In this document: piece after piece, positions 6,375 through 9,726 of the stretch | How the letters are laid out: the number at the start of each line of letters is the position of its first letter | How positions within the stretch are numbered: position 1 is the stretch's first letter | Source: an uncultured Eubacteriales bacterium | GTDB taxonomy: Bacteria; Bacillota; Clostridia; Oscillospirales; Acutalibacteraceae | NCBI GenBank assembly: GCA_934454845.1 | Contig: CAKSGV010000033.1 | Span: 1 to 9,726, forward strand | DNA length: 9,726 nucleotides | Direction: 5' to 3' | Made by a program: the position numbers and the translations under genes | The notes under the pieces: model-generated | Database searches by the model: none | Told to the model about the DNA's origin: nothing | Seen by the model: only the letters and a program-made list of their open reading frames with translations

Positions 6375-6467
6375 GATTAAATTAAACAAATATCATTTTT
6401 TATTTAAAAAATCCTATCACAATAATTAATGAATACTTAAGAATGAATACTGAAAAATTAATAATAC

Positions 6468-6509
6468 AAAGCAAAAATCCTACCACAAATTGTGATAGGA
6501 TTTTTGCTT
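6468..6509 (-). terminator. Terminator of the tRNA operon
   Basis: Directly after the tRNA-Glu CCA end, the minus strand forms a stem of about 20 bp: AAAGCAAAAATCCTATCACA with TGTGGTAGGATTTTTGCTTT, loop ATT. The only non-Watson-Crick position is a G-U pair on the minus strand, which would be a C-A mismatch if read from the plus strand, so the minus-strand RNA is the one that folds. The T-run is inside the 3' arm. An extra copy of that arm lies at 6405-6421. Confidence 0.75.
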
Positions 6510-6585
6510 TGGTGACCCGGACGAGATTCGAACTCGTGTTACCGCCGTGAAAGGGCGGTGTCTTAGGCCTCTTGACCACCGGGCC
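6510..6585 (-). tRNA. tRNA-Glu (anticodon UUC)
   Basis: A 76-nt cloverleaf on the minus strand with encoded CCA. Acceptor GGCCCGG pairs with CCGGGUC (one G-U), and the discriminator is A. The anticodon stem CCGCC/GGCGG holds the loop CUUUCAC with anticodon UUC (6549-6551). The T-arm has the loop UUCGAAU. It is the second tRNA of a two-gene operon, 7 nt after tRNA-Met. Confidence 0.97.
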
Positions 6586-6592
6586 GGGAAAA

Positions 6593-6669
6593 TGGTGGCT
6601 GTAATTGGATTTGAACCAATGACACTGCGGGTATGAACCGCATGCTCTAGCCAACTGAGCTATACAGCC
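6593..6669 (-). tRNA. tRNA-Met (anticodon CAU), elongator type
   Basis: A 77-nt cloverleaf on the minus strand with encoded CCA. Acceptor GGCUGUA pairs fully with UACAGCC, and the anticodon loop is UUCAUAC with CAU at 6633-6635. A G1-C72 pair and no run of three G-C pairs in the anticodon stem argue against the initiator. The loop UUCAUAC fits elongator Met better than the lysidine-modified Ile tRNA, which usually reads CUCAUAA. Confidence 0.94.
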
Positions 6670-6688
6670 ATATAGTCGCGACTAAATC

Positions 6689-6717
6689 ATTATACGAATT
6701 TTATCGTGATTTGTCAA
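6689..6717 (-). promoter_or_regulatory. Promoter of the tRNA-Met/tRNA-Glu operon
   Basis: On the minus strand a perfect TTGACA (6712-6717) and a perfect TATAAT (6689-6694) are exactly 17 nt apart, the consensus strength expected for stable RNA genes. Transcription would start near 6682, inside a 12-bp palindrome, about 13 nt before tRNA-Met. Confidence 0.92.
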
Positions 6718-6727
6718 GTGTTTTTTT

Positions 6728-6768
6728 AAAAATAAAAAAATAAGCTCTGTTTTAAATAACAGAGCTTA
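6728..6768 (-). terminator. Terminator of the small exported protein gene
   Basis: On the minus strand TAAGCTCTGTT (6758-6768) pairs perfectly with AACAGAGCTTA (6741-6751) around a 6-nt loop, followed by TTTTTTTATTTTT. It lies 13 nt after the stop codon and just upstream of the tRNA promoter, which it insulates. Confidence 0.92.
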
Positions 6769-6781
6769 CCAATGCTTTTGT

Positions 6782-7378
6782 TTACATATTTCCGGACTTC
6801 GTAAAGATATCGCTCGAGATTATATTATATCCGAATTTTGAATTGGCGTTTTTAACAAACACGGTTGAAGCCTTGCAGGTATAGGTTTCGTTTTCGTGGG
6901 TGGAAACGGTCACATCGGAGATTACTGTGAAAGTACCGTCTTCATTTTCCGTGACGCCGCTTATCCTGTGATCAAACTTTGAGTAGCCTCTTGCGATTAT
7001 ATACACATAACCGTCTTTTTTAGGCATATCCTCGTTTATTTGGTTTATATCGGCAATCTCTACGCCATACATCGATCTGACAAACTCTTTTACAAGCTCT
7101 GCCGGGATAAAATCCTCATTTTCGCTGTCGCGGTTATCAAGAAGAGCGATCAAAGAGTTATTAACGATATCGTTTAAATCGTCAAAATCAGAATCATACA
7201 CATAATTGTGATTAAGCATATTGAGAAATCTTGCATTGCGCGAATTCTCTTCGCTTGAAGAAACTTCGGCGCCGCTTGCTTTAACAGTTCCTGTTTTGGA
7301 GGCGCCCGATACCGCAGCAAAAGTTCCGGCGATTATGATAACAGCAGATATAAGAATAAGAGATATCTTCTTTTTCAC
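6782..7378 (-). CDS. Exported protein of unknown function
   Basis: A 198-residue protein that I do not recognise. The N-terminus MKKKISLILISAVIIIAGTFAAVSGASK looks like a Sec signal peptide, with possible cleavage near Ala26; with no Cys there it is not a lipoprotein. A Ser/Glu-rich linker follows (35-47), then an acidic, probably helical part (50-110) and a beta-rich C-terminal part (120-190) with repeated DGxF/DVTVST-type strands. There is one Cys (168) and no catalytic motif. The start is the GTG at 7378, with AAAGGA 11 nt upstream. It is a single gene with its own terminator, divergent from the EF-G-like gene. It may be an extracytoplasmic small-domain protein; no role can be assigned. 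Confidence 0.8.
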   Translation of the reverse strand: MKKKISLILISAVIIIAGTFAAVSGASKTGTVKASGAEVSSSEENSRNARFLNMLNHNYVYDSDFDDLNDIVNNSLIALLDNRDSENEDFIPAELVKEFVRSMYGVEIADINQINEDMPKKDGYVYIIARGYSKFDHRISGVTENEDGTFTVISDVTVSTHENETYTCKASTVFVKNANSKFGYNIISSDIFTKSGNM

Positions 7379-7404
7379 AATTATCGCCGTCCTTTCTGTA
7401 TTTC

Positions 7405-7434
7405 ATTATATACAATAATTATAAAAAATTGCAG
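7405..7434 (-). promoter_or_regulatory. Likely promoter of the small exported protein gene
   Basis: On the minus strand a perfect TATAAT (7405-7410) sits about 27 nt before the GTG start. The best -35 is a weak CTGCAA (7429-7434) at 18 nt. The -10 is convincing and the -35 is not, so an activator may help. Confidence 0.5.
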
Positions 7435-7559
7435 TTTCAATCGTGTTACAAGTGATTTCAATTTCGTAACCTTTATAACGCTGATTCCGCTAAAAGTTAC
7501 AAAAAAGTATATTTTATGACTTTTTCCTAAAATCTTTTTGTAAATTTTAAATAAATTGG

Positions 7560-7588
7560 TTGTAATTCACAATTCAGTATGCTATAAT
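7560..7588 (+). promoter_or_regulatory. Promoter of the EF-G-like gene
   Basis: TTGTAA (7560-7565) and a perfect TATAAT (7583-7588) are 17 nt apart. TG at 7580-7581, one base before the -10, makes it an extended -10 promoter. The start is expected near 7595, about 25 nt before the chosen start codon. Confidence 0.8.
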
Positions 7589-7619
7589 TTTAGTATTGAA
7601 GATAAGGAGTTGTTTCGCG

Positions 7620-9620
7620 TTGAAAATCTATTCGGAAAATAATGTAAAAAATATTGCTTTTTTAGGTCACGGAGGCTCCGGCAAAACCACTCTTGCCGAC
7701 TCGGTGCTTTATTATAAGGGCGCGGCGGACAGAATCGGTAAAACCGACGAAGGAACCGCTTTGATGGACTTTGACCCCGAAGAGAAAAAGCGCGGAGTTT
7801 CCGTCAGCACTTCCTGCTTTGCACTTGAAGATAAAGAAAATAAGATAAATATTATCGACGCTCCCGGTCAGTTCGATTTTGCCGGCGGAGTCTGCGAAGC
7901 ACTTGCCGCGGCGGATTCTGTCGTAATAACAGTTTCGGGAAAATCGGGTCTTACGGTAGGTGCAAAATCCTGCTATAAAAAGGCCAAGGCGCAGAATAAA
8001 AGCATAGCCTTTTTTGTGGGTAAGCTTGATTCGGTGCACGCGCATTTTTACAGAGTAATTTCTTCGCTTGTTGCAAATTACGGCGCGGCTGTCTGCCCCG
8101 TTGTAGTCCCTTATATTGAAGACGAAAGCGTTAAATGCTATGTTGATATGATAAACTCGGAAGCCTATTCTTATGACGGCTTTGAAAAAACCGTTTTAAG
8201 AATGCCCGAATCAAAAGAGATTTCACAAATGCGGGATATGTTCTTAGAGTCGGTCGCGAGTGTTGACGAGGAACTGCTTGAAAAGTATCTTAACGGCGAA
8301 CAGTTTACAAAAGAAGAAATAATCGCAGGTCTTAAAAAAGGTATTAAATCGGGTGATATCTGCCCGGTATTTTCGGGGGTTCAGCAAAGGGGCGACGCTA
8401 TCGCACAGTTTGCCGATGCACTTTTTGAAATTATGCCCTCCGCACATGAAGAGGGATTTTCATCATCAGGAGAAACAAAACTGCTTGTTTTTAAAACTAT
8501 CGCCGATCCTTTTGTAGGAAAGCTTTCATACTTTAAAGTAATTTCCGGAACTGTCAAACCCGATTCAAAGCTTAAAATTGCGAGAACGGGCGACGAGGAA
8601 AGATTTGCTAAAATTATGATACTTAAAGGAGCTAAGCAGGAGGAAGTTTCTTCTCTTTGCGCAGGTGATATAGGCTGTGCCGCCAAGCTCGGATTTGCGC
8701 TTACAGGCGATGTTTTGAGCGAAAAAGGAAACGATGAGGCAATGGAAATGAGCTTCCCGCTGCCTAATCTTTCGCTTGCGGTATATCCGAAAAACAAGGG
8801 TGAGGAAGATAAGATCGCCGCAGGTCTTTCAAGACTTGCCGAGGAAGACCCGACTGTGCTTTTAAGAACAGACGGAGAGACCCACGAGCAGATCCTTTCG
8901 GCTTTGGGCGAACAGCACTTAGACGTTATAATTTCAAGGCTTAAATCAAAATTCGGCGTAGACGCAGAGCTGAGAAAGCCGAAAATCGCTTACAGGGAAA
9001 CTATCAAGAAAAGTGTCAAGGCGCAGGGCAGGCATAAAAAACAGTCCGGCGGTCACGGTCAGTTCGGCGATGTGTGGATAGAGTTTGAGCCGTGCGACAG
9101 CCACGAGCTTGTATTTGAAGAGAAGGTATTCGGAGGAAGTGTTCCGAAAAACTTCTTCCCGGCGGTCGAAAAGGGACTTCGGGAAAGCATGGCAAACGGC
9201 GTTCTTGCAGGATATCCGATGGTAGGAATAAAAGCTACTCTTTATGACGGTTCTTATCACCCGGTAGACTCTTCCGAAATGGCATTCAAAACTGCCGCGG
9301 CTTTGGCGTTTAAAGAGGGTGTTTCAAAAGCGAACCCCGTTCTTATGGAGCCTATCGGCACGCTCACGGTAACAGTTCCCGATGAAATGCTCGGCGATGT
9401 TATCAGCGATATAAACAAGCGCCGCGGAAGAATTATAGGAATGAACCCCGCACCGGACAAAATGCAGGAGGTCATAGGCGAAGTCCCCATGGCGCAAATG
9501 CAGGATTTTACAACGGCTATGAGATCCATAACTCAGGGAACGGCTTCTTTCACACTTGATTTTTCAAGATATGAAGAAGTGCCTTCGAATATCGCGGAAG
9601 AGATAATTAAAAACAAGTAA
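7620..9620 (+). CDS. EF-G-like translational GTPase (paralogue of elongation factor G)
   Basis: A 666-residue protein with the five-domain order of EF-G, slightly shorter than the usual 690 or so. G1 is GHGGSGKT (16-23). G2 reads RGVSV (58-62), where EF-G has RGITI. G3 is DAPGQ (80-84), not DTPGH. G4 is GKLD (134-137), not NKxD. Domain II spans about 285-380, domain III 383-455, and domain IV 458-575 with HKKQSGGHGQFGDVWIEFEP and GSYHPVDSSE, where His547 matches the tip-loop His of EF-G. Domain V follows to the end. It probably binds ribosomes, but main translocase activity is doubtful given the motif changes and the absence of str-operon neighbours. The start is the TTG at 7620, with AAGGAG (7604-7609) 10 nt upstream. 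A TTG at 7596 would put that site inside the gene. It resembles the second EF-G-type proteins of Clostridia. Confidence 0.88.
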   Translation: MKIYSENNVKNIAFLGHGGSGKTTLADSVLYYKGAADRIGKTDEGTALMDFDPEEKKRGVSVSTSCFALEDKENKINIIDAPGQFDFAGGVCEALAAADSVVITVSGKSGLTVGAKSCYKKAKAQNKSIAFFVGKLDSVHAHFYRVISSLVANYGAAVCPVVVPYIEDESVKCYVDMINSEAYSYDGFEKTVLRMPESKEISQMRDMFLESVASVDEELLEKYLNGEQFTKEEIIAGLKKGIKSGDICPVFSGVQQRGDAIAQFADALFEIMPSAHEEGFSSSGETKLLVFKTIADPFVGKLSYFKVISGTVKPDSKLKIARTGDEERFAKIMILKGAKQEEVSSLCAGDIGCAAKLGFALTGDVLSEKGNDEAMEMSFPLPNLSLAVYPKNKGEEDKIAAGLSRLAEEDPTVLLRTDGETHEQILSALGEQHLDVIISRLKSKFGVDAELRKPKIAYRETIKKSVKAQGRHKKQSGGHGQFGDVWIEFEPCDSHELVFEEKVFGGSVPKNFFPAVEKGLRESMANGVLAGYPMVGIKATLYDGSYHPVDSSEMAFKTAAALAFKEGVSKANPVLMEPIGTLTVTVPDEMLGDVISDINKRRGRIIGMNPAPDKMQEVIGEVPMAQMQDFTTAMRSITQGTASFTLDFSRYEEVPSNIAEEIIKNK

Positions 9621-9628
9621 ATAAAAAT

Positions 9629-9699
9629 ACCCTTTGCTATAGCAAAGGGTCAGACTGTAGACAAAGCAGGTTGTATTTAAGCGATACAACCTGCTTTGT
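9629..9699 (+). repeat. Two-hairpin intergenic repeat, copy B, downstream of the EF-G-like gene
   Basis: Eight bases after the EF-G-like stop, a perfect 22-bp palindrome (9629-9650; arms ACCCTTTGC and GCAAAGGGT) is followed directly by CAGACTGTAGACAAAG (9651-9666). The end of this block opens a perfect 16-bp stem (9661-9676 with 9684-9699, 7-nt loop) whose base is ACAAAG/CTTTGT. The order, spacing and block match copy A at 35-99. The stem sequences above the conserved base do not match. No T-run follows the second stem here, so on the plus strand it is not a classical terminator. On the minus strand the 9629-9650 palindrome is followed by ATTTTTATTT and could stop a convergent transcript from beyond the window. 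Confidence 0.7.
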
Positions 9700-9726
9700 T
9701 GGAAAATCGGACCGAATTTTCAAGGA

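Noticed and set aside
6431..6451. Direct repeat GAATACT, twice, 14 bp apart
   Set aside because: Too short and too AT-rich to mean anything on its own in this spacer.
6400..6654. 84-residue minus-strand open frame
   Set aside because: It runs through both tRNA genes and the tRNA terminator; the sequence is fully explained by those RNA features.
7596..7619. Upstream TTG start for the EF-G-like gene
   Set aside because: It would place the AAGGAG ribosome site inside the coding sequence and start at or next to the expected transcript 5' end.

Overview
The window looks like chromosome from a low-GC Firmicute of class Clostridia, perhaps an Oscillospirales/Ruminococcaceae relative. The evidence is AT-rich intergenic DNA, canonical -35/-10 promoters, TTG and GTG starts, a TPP riboswitch, a T-box leader and an EF-G paralogue of clostridial type. 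The class-level placement is an inference. No transposase, integrase, CRISPR array or phage gene is visible.

Layout. (1) 35-99: a two-hairpin intergenic repeat, read on the minus strand, downstream of thiN. (2) 124-2380, minus: an EamA-type exporter gene, then a promoter inside its 3' end, a TPP riboswitch with terminator, thiT (thiamine uptake, ECF S component) and thiN (thiamine to TPP). This is a thiamine salvage unit under TPP feedback. (3) 2403-2478: divergent promoters for the EamA gene and for a T-box leader. (4) 2485-5646, plus: a T-box with a UGG (Trp) specifier controls trpX-trpY-trpZ, a predicted tryptophan ABC importer that ends at a strong bidirectional terminator. (5) 5660-6374, minus: a cytoplasmic SGNH/GDSL hydrolase with its own promoter. 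(6) 6468-6717, minus: a tRNA-Met(CAU)/tRNA-Glu(UUC) operon with a near-consensus promoter and a terminator. (7) 6728-7434, minus: an unrecognised small exported protein. (8) 7560-9620, plus: an EF-G paralogue with altered GTPase motifs. (9) 9629-9699: a second copy of the intergenic repeat.

Two nutrient-sensing RNA circuits sit side by side. TPP shuts off thiamine uptake and activation through a riboswitch terminator. Uncharged tRNA-Trp turns on tryptophan import through the T-box antiterminator. Pairings for both outcomes of the T-box can be read directly from the sequence.

The least explained signal is the repeat at the two window ends. A 16-nt block, CAGAC(A/T)GTAGACAAAG, is shared at 15 of 16 positions. 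In each copy it lies just after one hairpin and opens a second hairpin whose base, ACAAAG/CTTTGT, is conserved while the rest of the stem is unrelated in sequence but still paired. Each copy follows the 3' end of a gene in the same relative orientation. The second notable item is the EF-G paralogue, in which the G3 His is Gln and the G4 NKxD motif reads GKLD.
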